The notes under the pieces are model-generated. The model saw only the letters and a list, made by a program, of their open reading frames with translations, did no database searches and was not told the origin of the DNA. A stretch of 64,000 bases of DNA, taken from NCBI GenBank assembly GCA_049487715.1, contig CP150546.1:1178001-1242000 (forward strand), read 5' to 3'. Shown here piece after piece: positions 31,397-40,866 of the stretch. The position numbers were made by a program, and so were the translations under genes. Source of the DNA: Pycnococcus provasolii (taxonomy: Eukaryota > Chlorophyta > Pseudoscourfieldiophyceae > Pseudoscourfieldiales). How positions within the stretch are numbered: the stretch's first letter is position 1; every line of letters begins with the position of its first letter.

Positions 31397-32056
31397 TACA
31401 TCGTCTTGGTTTGGAGCAAGGAAGGCCCTTACCTTAATCGGGGTTGGGTCCCCGTCCCTTGCCGACTTGCCGTGGAGGGCCTCCGTAGGCTTCCTACTCA
31501 TAGTAGGTCTACGGCCTTACCTTTAGCTGGACGATTGTTGCATGTGTGGTTGACAACGGTGGTTCCCCGCCGGGGGGGGGGGGGGGTAAAAGTGTAGTAC
31601 GGTATTGTACTGCTTACGATAGTAAGAACTACTGTAAGGTTAGGTAACTTACGGTCACGGGCTCGAAGGCAGAACCAAGTGGACCTACCTTTACAGGGCG
31701 GGTACTGTAAAGCACTCAACTCGTGACTGCAAAAGTCAAGGGAAAGAAAAACATACATACCGACTACCAACTAAGGTAGTAGGCTAGGCGAGACACGGCA
31801 GCTTTGCGATAAGTAGTACGAATGGACCACGTGTGCGATTCAGCGTGCACTGCATGCAAATACACTACGATAGGTACCTGTACCTGTATGGGAGAAAACA
31901 AGTCATGTAGTCTGGATATTAGGCAAATACTGTACTAGTAAGTTACTATAGTAAAAAAGAGATAGGTACCTTTGGAAATGGCATGGAAGCAAGTCCACCT
32001 TAAAAATGCTCGCTCTTTGTTGAGGTCCCATCGGATCGGCAGCCTTCTTAGTTAGC
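31397..32056. other. gene-free region after the MITE
   Basis: About 660 bases with no convincing gene. It contains a run of about 15 G at 31571-31585 and several AGGTACC/TAGGTA-type repeats near 31870-31970. Confidence 0.5.
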
Positions 32057-35000
32057 TTAGATGGCGCTCGCAACCTTTGGCATCACGAGCCACATCACCA
32101 TGCGCGCCCACACGTCCGTCTCCAGGAAGTCGATGTGAGCTGCACGTCCCACGAGCCGATCGAGCGACATCTTCTTAGGAACGTGGAAGTGAACGTCCAC
32201 GCGAGTCACGTCGCACGCGCGTGTCGCATGAGGGATCATCGTAAGGCGACGCAGCTCGCTGAGAATCTGCGAGCGAGAACGGCCCATCTTGCGTGGCGAC
32301 GAATTACCACCTGAGGCAGATGCACATCCATTTGGCTCCGTCGCGCTGCCGCTCATCTGCGAAGATGTCTCCACGCGAGCGCTGTGGTACGGAACGTAGC
32401 GATCCTGAGGACTGCTCACGAAGATGATGTGCCGGAAGAGATTTGGGAGCGAGTCGCGTGACGCCAAACGGTAGAGGTAGCTGTCACGAGGGTCGCGCGC
32501 GTCCGTCAGAGCAATCTGATGAAGACTCTTGCTCCTCCGCACATTTTTCAAAAGCCACATACCGCTGTCGAACAAAACGTTCGTGCTGAACATGTACCCA
32601 AGGTGAGGGCCGGAGATGCTCAAAAAGAATCCAAGGTGCTGGCGAAGCGGCGCGAACAGCTCGTCGCTCACCGCAGCTCGAGTGATAATGTTGCCGATCG
32701 AATGTCCCACGAACGATATGGCGCGCAGCGGATGCGCACTGCCCGTCTTGTACTTGGACGACACGTACGCGTTCACCTCCTGCGCGAGTCGACTGCCCAT
32801 CTCGCTGAGATCGTCGAACGTCTTCCCGCGATTGCTGCTGGACATCAGGCTGTCGATGCCGGGCATCGCACTCATCATGTGATTGCGAACCAGCCTCAAG
32901 TCCGTCGGCGCACCCTGAAAACCGTGCACGAAGACGACAAGGTGGCCATGGTGATGCCCGCCAAGGTTAGACGAACTATTCGAGCGCGACAGCGTGGGGG
33001 AGGCATCGTCAACATCCAAGAACACGCCGTTCGTCGCCGACGAGCGAGGCGTCCGGCTTTCCGTGAAAGTTTTGGGCCCGATCGTCAGCTTCTCCAGACA
33101 AATGATGGGCTGCGTTTCGGTGTTGCTTCCAAAGATTTGTAGGTCCTCAATCGGAGGTGGTGGATTCGGCGACGTGCGCAGAGAGTTCCGACGAAGTGCC
33201 ACCGCCTCGCGGCGGCGCTTCGTCGAGATGGAATGCGCGGCGAAGAGAACTTCGGTGGTGCTCATCTCTGGCACAGGTGGATCGCTGCCGTCGACGGGCA
33301 TCTTGACGACGAGCGGTGCCCACTCATCTCCGCGGCTTTCCTTCCACGCTTGCTTGTGAAACGAAAGGCACGTCGCCGCGCTCTGCTCGTGGGCGGCGAG
33401 AAATGCCCTCCACGCGTTCCCGGCACCTTGCGACACGTCGCGCAGGTACTTGCGAAGCTTGTGCGGTGGCACGGGCGTCGCTGGATCCGACCCGCCAAAG
33501 CCACCCGCTGCGGCATCGCACGTGTCGCGCGTCGACGCGGCGAGCGCCGATGCCGTCTGCGCGGCGTCGGCGAAGGTTGAAGAAGGGAGCGCGGAGAGGT
33601 AGGCGGCAGTTGCACTCGTGGCTGACGCGAGCATATCCATGCATACGTTCGCTTGGTAAGGATCAAGGTCACGTCGCCCGTCCTCCTCGAAATCTCCGCC
33701 CATGTTCATCGGCGTTGCGGGTGCGAGACTCGGTGCGTATGCCGTGCTGCGCCGCTGGAAGAATGCCAGAGGTGAGGCGGGGAGACTTGATCTCGGCCGC
33801 GGCGATGCCATCGCCGCAGCCTGGGCAGCCACCGTCGCCGCTTCCGTCGCCGTCTGTGCCCTCGCGCCGACGGGAACCGCGTGTATGACAAGCTGGCTTC
33901 GCGCAAAGTGCCACTCGTCAAAGTTCATGGGAAAGAAGGCATGCACGCCATCAGCAATGTTTGGCACGCGCAGGTGGCTGGTTGCTACCACCTCAAGCTT
34001 GTCTGGATCGCACGGCGCTTCCGACGATGCCCTGTCTTTGCCTGCGGGTAAGAAGAGCAGCTCCACCTTCACCGTGGCAGATGCGCTTTTCCACGCGTCG
34101 GCATTTGGCACGGGCAAGTTGAGCTCAAAGCAGACGAGCTCGTCGATGTTGTGATTTTCGTGCGTGTACTTGATACGTACAGGTCGAACACGAACGGAGC
34201 GATCGCCGACGTGCGTCGACGCCTTGTCCTTCGTCTTAACATCGCCCACCACACGGATTGGTCTAGCTTCGACGACACGCTCCGTTGGACTTCGTGCGAC
34301 GGCGGCTGCCGCCGTTCCCTTGTCGCTGCTCGCCCTTGGCGTCGAGCAAGGTGTCGAGTTTGTCGTCGTGTCTGGCGCCGCCGCTTGACCACCACAGTCC
34401 ACCGCACCGCTTACAGACAGACGGATCGCGTAGTGGCCTTGCTGGAAGAGGTCTACGTTGAAGAAGTCGTTGACGTAGATTGCCACCTCGAACGTCGCTA
34501 CGAGCTGTACAGCTGTTGCGGAGTTGGTTGTTGTTGTTGTGTGTGTACTGCTGCCAGCATATATGCTGAGGTCTCTGGACGTTCGTTTTGGCTGCATCGT
34601 CGTGTTTTGCGCAATTTTGGCCATGACGAGTCCTTGTTCGACTTCCGCGTGTTCTGTTGCACCTTGGGTTGCTGCACTTCTTACCCGTACTGTGTTGTGT
34701 TGGTGGTGATCATCCTGACTATCTTGCCTGACTCCAATTTCCCTCGACGTTCTTCTTGACCCCGCTGCACTGCGCACTCCTCCTCCTCCTCCTCCTCCTC
34801 CTCCTCCTCCTGCTGCTGTTGTTGTTGTCCCGCCTCGATCTCCATATGAACCCGGTGCGATGTTCAGGGGCGGCAGCACGGCCGGCGCAGAAAGACGACG
34901 GCCATCAGGCTGACCAGCAAGCTGTACTTGAGGAGGGACGGAAGGACTCACAAAGGTCTTTGTATTCTCGTATTCAAGAGATGGAGAGGACTTCGACTCC

Positions 35001-35074
35001 TCAACACCACCAACTTCCCTTCTTAAAGGAGCCGTGGACGTGGACGTGGACGTGGACGTGGACGGCGCCGACAT
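32057..35074 (-). CDS. FAM135-type lipase/serine esterase (DUF676)
   Basis: 1005 residues from the first in-frame ATG at 35074 (MSAPSTSTSTSTST); the Ser/Thr run is encoded by a GGACGT repeat. Residues about 190-215 match the FAM135 N-terminal strand VAIYVNDFFNVDLFQQGHY. A long, partly disordered middle follows. The C-terminal 300 residues form an alpha/beta hydrolase: HLVVFVHGFQGAPTDLRLVRN, then the nucleophile elbow VGHSIGNII near residue 787 (Ser as nucleophile), ISGPHLGY, and FVSSPQDRYVPYHSARVE with the likely acid Asp. The candidate catalytic His lies in HFHVPKK or in the PYHS segment. FAM135 proteins are poorly studied; lipid hydrolysis is inferred from the fold. A retrotransposon ends only about 160 bases upstream of its start. 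Confidence 0.85.
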   Translation of the reverse strand: MSAPSTSTSTSTSTAPLRREVGGVEESKSSPSLEYENTKTFVSPSVPPQVQLAGQPDGRRLSAPAVLPPLNIAPGSYGDRGGTTTTAAGGGGGGGGGGGVRSAAGSRRTSREIGVRQDSQDDHHQHNTVRVRSAATQGATEHAEVEQGLVMAKIAQNTTMQPKRTSRDLSIYAGSSTHTTTTTNSATAVQLVATFEVAIYVNDFFNVDLFQQGHYAIRLSVSGAVDCGGQAAAPDTTTNSTPCSTPRASSDKGTAAAAVARSPTERVVEARPIRVVGDVKTKDKASTHVGDRSVRVRPVRIKYTHENHNIDELVCFELNLPVPNADAWKSASATVKVELLFLPAGKDRASSEAPCDPDKLEVVATSHLRVPNIADGVHAFFPMNFDEWHFARSQLVIHAVPVGARAQTATEAATVAAQAAAMASPRPRSSLPASPLAFFQRRSTAYAPSLAPATPMNMGGDFEEDGRRDLDPYQANVCMDMLASATSATAAYLSALPSSTFADAAQTASALAASTRDTCDAAAGGFGGSDPATPVPPHKLRKYLRDVSQGAGNAWRAFLAAHEQSAATCLSFHKQAWKESRGDEWAPLVVKMPVDGSDPPVPEMSTTEVLFAAHSISTKRRREAVALRRNSLRTSPNPPPPIEDLQIFGSNTETQPIICLEKLTIGPKTFTESRTPRSSATNGVFLDVDDASPTLSRSNSSSNLGGHHHGHLVVFVHGFQGAPTDLRLVRNHMMSAMPGIDSLMSSSNRGKTFDDLSEMGSRLAQEVNAYVSSKYKTGSAHPLRAISFVGHSIGNIITRAAVSDELFAPLRQHLGFFLSISGPHLGYMFSTNVLFDSGMWLLKNVRRSKSLHQIALTDARDPRDSYLYRLASRDSLPNLFRHIIFVSSPQDRYVPYHSARVETSSQMSGSATEPNGCASASGGNSSPRKMGRSRSQILSELRRLTMIPHATRACDVTRVDVHFHVPKKMSLDRLVGRAAHIDFLETDVWARMVMWLVMPKVASAI

Positions 35075-35161
35075 TATTATTGATATCTCTCGAGCTCGCC
35101 AGAACTGGGATCGCGATGATAGACTATGCAAGGAGGGGGGGTTGTTGACTTTTCCCGACTG

Positions 35162-35168
35162 TATTTAA
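35162..35168 (-). promoter_or_regulatory. TATA-like box
   Basis: TTAAATA on the minus strand, about 90 bases upstream of the FAM135 start codon and about 70 bases from the end of the retrotransposon. Spacing is compatible with a short 5' UTR. Confidence 0.3.
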
Positions 35169-35233
35169 GGCAGGCTGTCCGCATTACCGGGTGCCGGGTG
35201 ATGAGGAGTTGAGGGGATCCCACAAGAAGGAAG

Positions 35234-35255
35234 GGTTTCACCGACCGAATGGCCA
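35234..35255 (-). repeat. split direct repeat B2 (3' end of element)
   Basis: 22 bases, GGTTTCACCGACCGAATGGC plus CA on the plus strand, identical to B1 at 35521. It marks the left edge of the retrotransposon. Confidence 0.8.
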
Positions 35256-35350
35256 AAAAAGGTATCGAAATAATTACAATAAATTATTCGTTAATCACGT
35301 CGTTTTTTGCCTGTCCCAATCGTGCCTTAGAGAGGGAGGGTCTGGGTGGG

Positions 35351-35520
35351 TGCGCGCGAACTTCAGTCGCGTGCAAAACTAAGAGTGAGACGGGGAAACC
35401 GCGGGTATCCGCGGGCAGTTCCCCGCGCGGGTTTACCGCGCGCCTGCTTCGCATGGCAATGTGAAGCAGGCCTGTTTGAATCGGAGATTCGAATTCAAAA
35501 CCCCTAGCCCGTGGGCCAAA
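35351..35520 (-). repeat. split direct repeat A2
   Basis: About 170 bases identical to A1 at 40258-40427. Contains strong hairpin potential: CGCGG-GTAT-CCGCG, nested in GGGGAAAC...GTTCCCC, then CGCGCGG-GTTTA-CCGCGCG. Confidence 0.95.
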
Positions 35521-35542
35521 GGTTTCACCGACCGAATGGCCA
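35521..35542 (-). repeat. split direct repeat B1
   Basis: 22-base copy of B2 directly abutting A2, reproducing the expected end-to-end junction of the circular form. Confidence 0.85.
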
Positions 35543-35564
35543 GAGTATGAATGCGGCGCGCGCG

Positions 35565-36567
35565 TTAACGCGGCGCGCCGGGCGGCACCACGGAAGGCAT
35601 GAGCCACCCAAAGAAATGTGCTCCACGCGCATCTGACGCAGCCAGCGGGTCGATGTAATCATGTGCAACGCCGCTGGCGACACTCCAGCCACCGTACGCG
35701 CAGATGGATTCGTATCGGACATGCAATGCAAATGCACATGTCGCCGCGCCCTTGCGCAGGCTGTGCCACGAGTAGTACGTACCCCGTGGTGCCGTCACCT
35801 GGCTGCAGCACACGCGCTAGCTGGCGGTTGGGCTGCCTAGCCCGCTCGCCTGCCAGCGCGAAGCACGGCGATACCTCGCGGACCGCGCCACGCAAACGTC
35901 GAAAGCGCGCGAGGACCGCCCGCACACGCGGGAATGCGTGCTCGCCAAATTCAAAGACGCGTAGCGATGGCGTTCGCCTGCTGCGCCCTTTGAAAAAGCG
36001 CTCGATGACAGTGAGGCGTGCATTGGTGTCGTCCAGCACCACATCACGCTCGATCACCGCTTTTGCCGTGGATGCTCGCGCAAAAAGCACGAATGCAAAA
36101 AGAACTGCTGCACAATCCGCCAGGAGCGACACATTCGTCGTCGTCTCTGCCAGCTCCAGGATCTGGTAGAGGACGCTGATGGGCAGGTACGTTCGCTGCG
36201 GTGTATCAGAGAGCATCTCCGCCTGCTCCGCACGGATTCCTCGCCTTACTTGCTTGACGAGGTTGGCGCCTCCCGGCGTCTCCAGATGAAACTCACGATG
36301 CACGTGGTTGATCGCGGCAACGATCTGCTTGTATGACTTGGCTGATGCGCCCTTGCGTGTGTTGCGATACTTTTGCGCCAACACAGCAAGATACATGGCC
36401 ACCGTCTCCGGCGTGGCTGGCAGCGCGCTCCGCCCCGCGCGATCGCAGTAAGCGGCAAACGCTTCCCAGCGTGCATCATAGCGCACCCGGGTGCCCTCTG
36501 TATTGGCCTCCCGCCAGTACGCCAGCGTAGCAAGCCCCGCCTTGGATGTGCCCAAAGCCGTGCGCAT
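35565..36567 (-). CDS. tyrosine recombinase (YR) of the retrotransposon, one apparent +1 frame change
   Basis: Probable start ATG at 36567 (MRTALGTSKAGLATLAYW). Residues read as a DIRS-type YR: an N-terminal helical DNA-binding part (YDARWEAFAAYCDRAG), then the catalytic domain with the first Arg in LFARASTAKAV. Near 35800 the frame must move by +1, after which HSLRKGAAT (the HxxR box) and GGWSVASGVAHDYID, containing the nucleophile Tyr, follow and the frame stops at 35565. All four hallmark residues are thus encoded but split across two frames. The enzyme would insert the circular DNA copy into the genome by site-specific-type recombination. Confidence 0.85.
35798..35805 (-). other. candidate +1 frame-change site in the recombinase gene
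   Basis: Minus-strand octamer CAGCCAGG. Upstream coding is in one frame up to this point; homology to the recombinase resumes one base later. The identical octamer marks the frame change in the reverse transcriptase gene. Confidence 0.5.
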
Positions 36568-36644
36568 GCGTCTCACCGCCACCGCACGCCAATTGGCTGT
36601 GGCGCGCACCTGCGACACCACTTCACGCGCCCTCGCTGGAGCGC

Positions 36645-38850
36645 TCAGATGCAACCAGGCTGGTCGGGCCCGACCCGGCAAACGATGACGTTCCAGGGCC
36701 TGGTCGCGCTGGAAACGCACGTACCCAGCTCGATTGCCGTCCATGGCAGAACCATGGATGCCGTCGTCAGCGCCATAAGCGGCGCGAACCACATCGCCCC
36801 CGGCCAATACGGCACGACGACCGTGGCCGACACCGCCGGATCCTGCTGCAATAGCCGGATCACGGCGCTGATTTGATTGGGCGGCGGTCTCGCAAAATTG
36901 ACCTCCCGCCGCCACGTGGTGGTGAATGCGCCCACGCCCTCCGCCTGAGGCTCGCAGTGCCGAATGGTGTAGTATCTCGGCGCGACTGCCCCTGCGAATG
37001 TCGCGAACCGGTCGACGGTGTGACGCCGTTGCCACTTGTCCTCGACGTACGAGATGAACGACCGCCTGAGCGGACGCAAAAGCGGATGCACCCGCTCTCG
37101 CGAAAGCGCGTCCGCGAGTACATTCGCCTCGGATCGGATGTACTCCACATCCTGGCTGAATGCCGTTCGCGTCCAGCAACCACCACAGTTTGCGCATCTC
37201 GCGCATGATCTTCGGTGATTTTGATGTCGACGACGCGAGGATGCCTACGACGCCCATATTGTCCTCGTGCAATCGCACGACTCTGCCTCGGAGGAAGTGG
37301 ACGAACGTTTCGATCGTGAAACGCACCGCCTTCAATTCCAGCAGCGTAATGTGCTGTTCCGCCTGTGCCGGCGTCCACGCGCCCCGCGCTGTGTGTTTTC
37401 CGTTCAAAGCGCCGCCCCAGCCATGTTGCTTGCCTCCTGCTGCATCGCAGTGAAGGATCGCTTGCGTCGGACGCTTCCAGATTGCAGCGCCGTTCCACTT
37501 GTGTTCGTAGTGGAAGGCGTTCCACCAGCTGAGGTCCCTCAGAGCTTGTCGATCTAATCGACAGTTTCCTTCCCACGAACTTCGCGTCTCGAGCGCGACG
37601 TAGATCGAGCGGAGGAAAAATCGCGCGGGCTCCACTGCCAGAAGACATGCGTTGGCAAGCCCCGCGAAAGATGCGAGCTCCTTCGCCGGTACCCATCGCT
37701 GGTGACGCGTCGCTCTGCAGATGAGGTCTTTGGCTTGTGCACGCAATTGCGCGCACCTCTTCTTGGTGACTCGGAATCGCCCTGACTCGAGGTCGACATC
37801 CATACCCAAATGCACGAGCTGCTGTACCGGCTCCGGCGTGAACTTGGTCGGATGTTTTTGTACGCCGAGGCGAAGAAACAAGTCGTCGACCTGTCGCATC
37901 GCCTGTAGCGCCTCTTCCCGCGTAGGAGCGAGGAAGAGAAAATCGTCCACGTACGCCAGTATACGTAGACGATGTTGGTCTTGCGGCGCTTTGAGCTGCC
38001 GTTGCAAGATCCGCGGTAGTGCTCCAGATTTGCGCAGTTCGCGCACCTTCCGCAGCTCCTCCGCTAGCTCCGGTGCCCGGAGATGTCGTACCACGACGCG
38101 CATGAGGTGTACAAAATAATACGCACTGTGCTGCCATCCCATTGGCAAGCCCACGCATGTTATGTACTGTATCTCTCCTGCTATGACCACGCTGAATGTC
38201 ATAAAATGCTCCTCCGATTCCTGCAGGCGTAGATGATAATAACCATCTTTTACGTCCAGCGCGAACATGTACTCGTTCCGCCGCGCCATGGTGCGCAACG
38301 CCTTGAGAGTGTCGTATCGCAATCTCAGCTGACGACAATACCTGTTGAGGAACTTCAGATTGACGACGAGCCTCCAATCCTTTGTGCCATCCGGCTTGTC
38401 CGGTTTCTCGACCAGAAATGCCGGCGACACGTGCGTGCGCTGGCGTGCGGGCGCCCAAGCGCCCGACGCGTAAAAGCGATCCCGCTCCTTCACAAACCAT
38501 GCCTCCTGCTCTGGCGAGAAAGCCACTGGAGCGAACCGATACGGGCGCGGCGGGCGTGTGAGCCACATGATCGGCACGCCTCGTCGAAGCCATCGAATGA
38601 CCCGCCTCGGCGCGCCAATCTCCTGCCAAGCTCGCCACCTGCTTGCGGGTCGCCCGTGGATCGTATTCTCGTCGTGCTGTGTACATCTGTCGTCGCACTG
38701 GTCCTGTTTCGCTTTCATGAAACGCCGTGCGTTCGCGACATGTCTCGCGTCTCTCCTCACTTTTTTGTTTTCGGCGCTTTTCAGCCTCTCCGGTATCCCC
38801 TCCAAATCCCGCCTGCGCGGCGGGTGCGTCCAACGCACGTGCAGCGTCAT
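36645..38850 (-). CDS. reverse transcriptase / RNase H of the retrotransposon, one apparent +1 frame change
   Basis: Starts at ATG 38850, overlapping the gag stop in ATGA. A basic N-terminal region is followed by the RT: KDWRLVVNLKFLNRY, MFALDVKDGYYHLRL, GLPMGWQHSAYYFV and the catalytic box AYVDDFLFLAP near 37943. RNase H follows with LHCDAAGGKQHGWGG, LLELKAVRFTIE and HEDNMGVVGIL (acidic residues Asp-Glu-Asp). Near 37155 the frame must move by +1 to continue into YIRSEANVLADALSRER, the usual end of RNase H, and the conserved VDRFATF...PRYYTI tail, stopping at 36645. It makes the DNA copy of the element. The tail overlaps the upstream part of the recombinase reading frame. Confidence 0.9.
37151..37158 (-). 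other. candidate +1 frame-change site in the RT/RNase H gene
   Basis: Minus-strand octamer CAGCCAGG between LDANGIQ in one frame and the RNase H end in the +1 frame. CAG-C-CAG offers a repeated codon four bases apart, so movement from one CAG to the next would give +1. Confidence 0.5.
38847..38850 (-). other. ATGA stop-start overlap between gag and RT
   Basis: The gag stop TGA (38849-38847) overlaps the RT start ATG (38850-38848). Such overlaps are used for coupled termination-reinitiation in some retroelements; here it is inferred from position only. Confidence 0.6.
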
Positions 38851-40100
38851 TCCTCATAGGGGTCGAGTTCTGCCTGCAAGATCGATGGGCCCGGTGGTGA
38901 TGGTGCGGCAGGCTGTTTGCCCTTGTCTTTCGCACTCGTATTGGGACTAGCGCCATCTGCGCCACGTCCCCTGCCGCGACCAGCTCCGCGACCTCCGTCG
39001 CGTCCGCCGCCGCGTCCTCCTCCTCGACCGCCACCGTCCGTGGGCGCAGCGGGTTTGTCCGTAAAACGTACCTGCTTCTCCGCCGTCGGGGGGGCTGGTG
39101 CCGGAGGAGGCACCTTCTTTACTGGCACTGCCGGCTTGTCGCCGCGCCCGCGGAGCGCAGCCGTCGGCGCGTTTTGCACCTTGGGATTCTTCCCCGCGCC
39201 CGCTCCCTGCGCGCCTCCGTTAGAGATAGCACCTGCTATCTTCTCCGCGGTGAGGCGTGCGAGCTTCGTGTCAGTGGTTTTCTGCAGATCCTCAAGGACC
39301 TCGAGAATACTGCTATCCTGCAGGTCTAATCCTTCCGCCATCGGTGTCTGATGCGTGCGTAGTCGCACCAGAGCATCCTTGGTGATGACGGTCGGATTGA
39401 CTTTTGCCTCCACCTGCAGCTTGAGCATGTCGCATCGCTTTCCGAGCAGTGCGAAACCTCCGCGGATTGTATTGAGCGCTGCGCCAATAATTTCGGAAAT
39501 ATCGTCATCCTCAATCACGCTACGCGCGTCCTCCAGCAACATCAATCCATCCTGCAAATAAGGAAGCGCGCAGCGCACCGCCCGATACTCATGCTTGAGC
39601 GATGCACCCTTCAGTTCCTTCTCCTGCTGGATATGTTGCCAAGTCCGATCCCCAAAGAGATCATAGCCCAGCTCCGGTGGCTGCGGATGAAGCTGCTGAG
39701 GAAGGGGCAATGTATATCCTGCGCGCGACGCGTCGTGCCGTGCAAACGGCTGACCGTTCGCATACGCAATGCCCTCGCGCACGAGCTGCGAAAGGTACGC
39801 TTGCTCGTTCGTCACATACTCCACATCATCATCCTCTTCTGCATCATCATCCAATCCCAAATCAATGCTGACCGGGTCACCCTGCTGCTGTTGCTGCTGT
39901 TGTTGCTGCTCCAGCTGTCCCATCCGTAGTCCTAAAGCCGCCACCGCTGCCAAGATCTCCGCGCTCGCGTCACTTGGCCCTGGTGTGGCGGATGGTGGAT
40001 CCTGAGGCGGTCCCGGCGTTGCCGGCGTACCACCTCCTTGCTGCGACGTCGTCGCTTTTTCAGCCGCCGAGACTGGCGTTCGTCGCTGTCCGCGCGGCAT
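38847..40100 (-). CDS. gag-like protein of the retrotransposon
   Basis: 417 residues starting at MPRGQRRTPVSAAEKAT. It begins with a Pro/Ala/Gly-rich basic part, a coiled segment with a Gln run (GQLEQQQQQQQQQGD), and an acidic patch. The middle (about residues 125-300) is helical, with EYRAVRCALPYLQDGLMLLEDA, and corresponds to the capsid-like region of DIRS gag proteins. The tail has GGGRGGGRGGGRDGGRGAGR, an RGG-type RNA-binding box replacing zinc knuckles. It would package element RNA. No frame break is seen in this gene. Confidence 0.8.
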   Translation of the reverse strand: MPRGQRRTPVSAAEKATTSQQGGGTPATPGPPQDPPSATPGPSDASAEILAAVAALGLRMGQLEQQQQQQQQQGDPVSIDLGLDDDAEEDDDVEYVTNEQAYLSQLVREGIAYANGQPFARHDASRAGYTLPLPQQLHPQPPELGYDLFGDRTWQHIQQEKELKGASLKHEYRAVRCALPYLQDGLMLLEDARSVIEDDDISEIIGAALNTIRGGFALLGKRCDMLKLQVEAKVNPTVITKDALVRLRTHQTPMAEGLDLQDSSILEVLEDLQKTTDTKLARLTAEKIAGAISNGGAQGAGAGKNPKVQNAPTAALRGRGDKPAVPVKKVPPPAPAPPTAEKQVRFTDKPAAPTDGGGRGGGRGGGRDGGRGAGRGRGRGADGASPNTSAKDKGKQPAAPSPPGPSILQAELDPYEE

Positions 40101-40257
40101 AGTTGTCTGGAAAATGCACTCTGTTGTGCCTCAGACGTTTATTCGTGCCTTGAACACGCACGTGCTGCTGCTGTAGCCGCACACGTGTGGTTGTTGTGTT
40201 GGATTAGCCGACGTGACTACCCGTTACTTTTCACGCGCACGCGCGTGTGGCTCTGTT

Positions 40258-40427
40258 TGCGCGCGAACTTCAGTCGCGTGCAAAACTAAGAGTGAGACGG
40301 GGAAACCGCGGGTATCCGCGGGCAGTTCCCCGCGCGGGTTTACCGCGCGCCTGCTTCGCATGGCAATGTGAAGCAGGCCTGTTTGAATCGGAGATTCGAA
40401 TTCAAAACCCCTAGCCCGTGGGCCAAA
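40258..40427 (-). repeat. split direct repeat A1 (5' end of element)
   Basis: About 170 bases identical to A2 at 35351-35520. It marks the right edge of the retrotransposon; transcription of the minus-strand genes should begin in or near it. Confidence 0.95.
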
Positions 40428-40428
40428 G

Positions 40429-40866
40429 GGATCCCCCCCGGGGCCCGGGCCGGATTAGAGGGAAACTGTCCATATATATGCCAAATAATGGGTAACCCTA
40501 GTTACTCTTAGGCAATTCGGGACCTTAAACCCTAACGCCCGCATCCACATCCACATCCTAACCTTACCTTTCTTTACCTGTCTGGGTATGTACATTAGGT
40601 TATGTAGTTCAGAAGGATTACATACTTACTACTGTATGTATGTGACAATGTTCATGGTGAACATTGCGCACGATCAGTATAGTAGGTACGTGCGTGTTTC
40701 TTGCATGCTTGGAAAAGAAACAAACGTCACGAGGCATGTCTCAGCCTCTCACGGACGACACTTGGTCCTGCATTTGGCGGTGTATTCATTCAGATGCATC
40801 GAGTTTATTATGGGTCCGGCACTGTGACATGATTTACATCGTGCTGTAATTTACAGGAACATTTCT
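40429..40866. other. gene-free region right of the retrotransposon
   Basis: About 440 bases with no gene. GGTAACCCTAGTTACTC and TTAAACCCTAAC near 40490-40540 are single telomere-like units, and TACTTACTACTGTATGTATG is a short tetranucleotide-rich stretch. Confidence 0.5.

Larger units (their letters stand above)
35234..40428 (-). mobile_element. PAT/DIRS-type tyrosine-recombinase retrotransposon, full length
   Basis: A 5.2 kb element read on the minus strand. It has split direct repeats in the PAT arrangement: A1 at its 5' end (40258-40427), then the genes, then B1 (35521-35542), A2 (35351-35520) and, at the 3' end, B2 (35234-35255). B1-A2 is contiguous, as expected if it copies the joined ends of a circular intermediate. 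The two 170-base A repeats are identical by eye. It encodes a gag-like protein, reverse transcriptase with RNase H, and a tyrosine recombinase instead of an integrase. No target-site duplication is seen, as expected for this mechanism. Two +1 frame changes interrupt the coding region. Confidence 0.9.

Noticed and set aside
35351-35520. LTR of an LTR retrotransposon
   Set aside because: The repeat is direct, but it is internal at the left end (followed by B2 and 95 more bases), lacks TG...CA ends, and the element encodes a tyrosine recombinase rather than an integrase.
35351-35520. Possible tRNA gene in the A repeat (GGAGATTCGAATTC resembles a T-arm)
   Set aside because: No acceptor stem, D-arm or anticodon stem with correct spacing could be drawn; the hairpins are unrelated in size.
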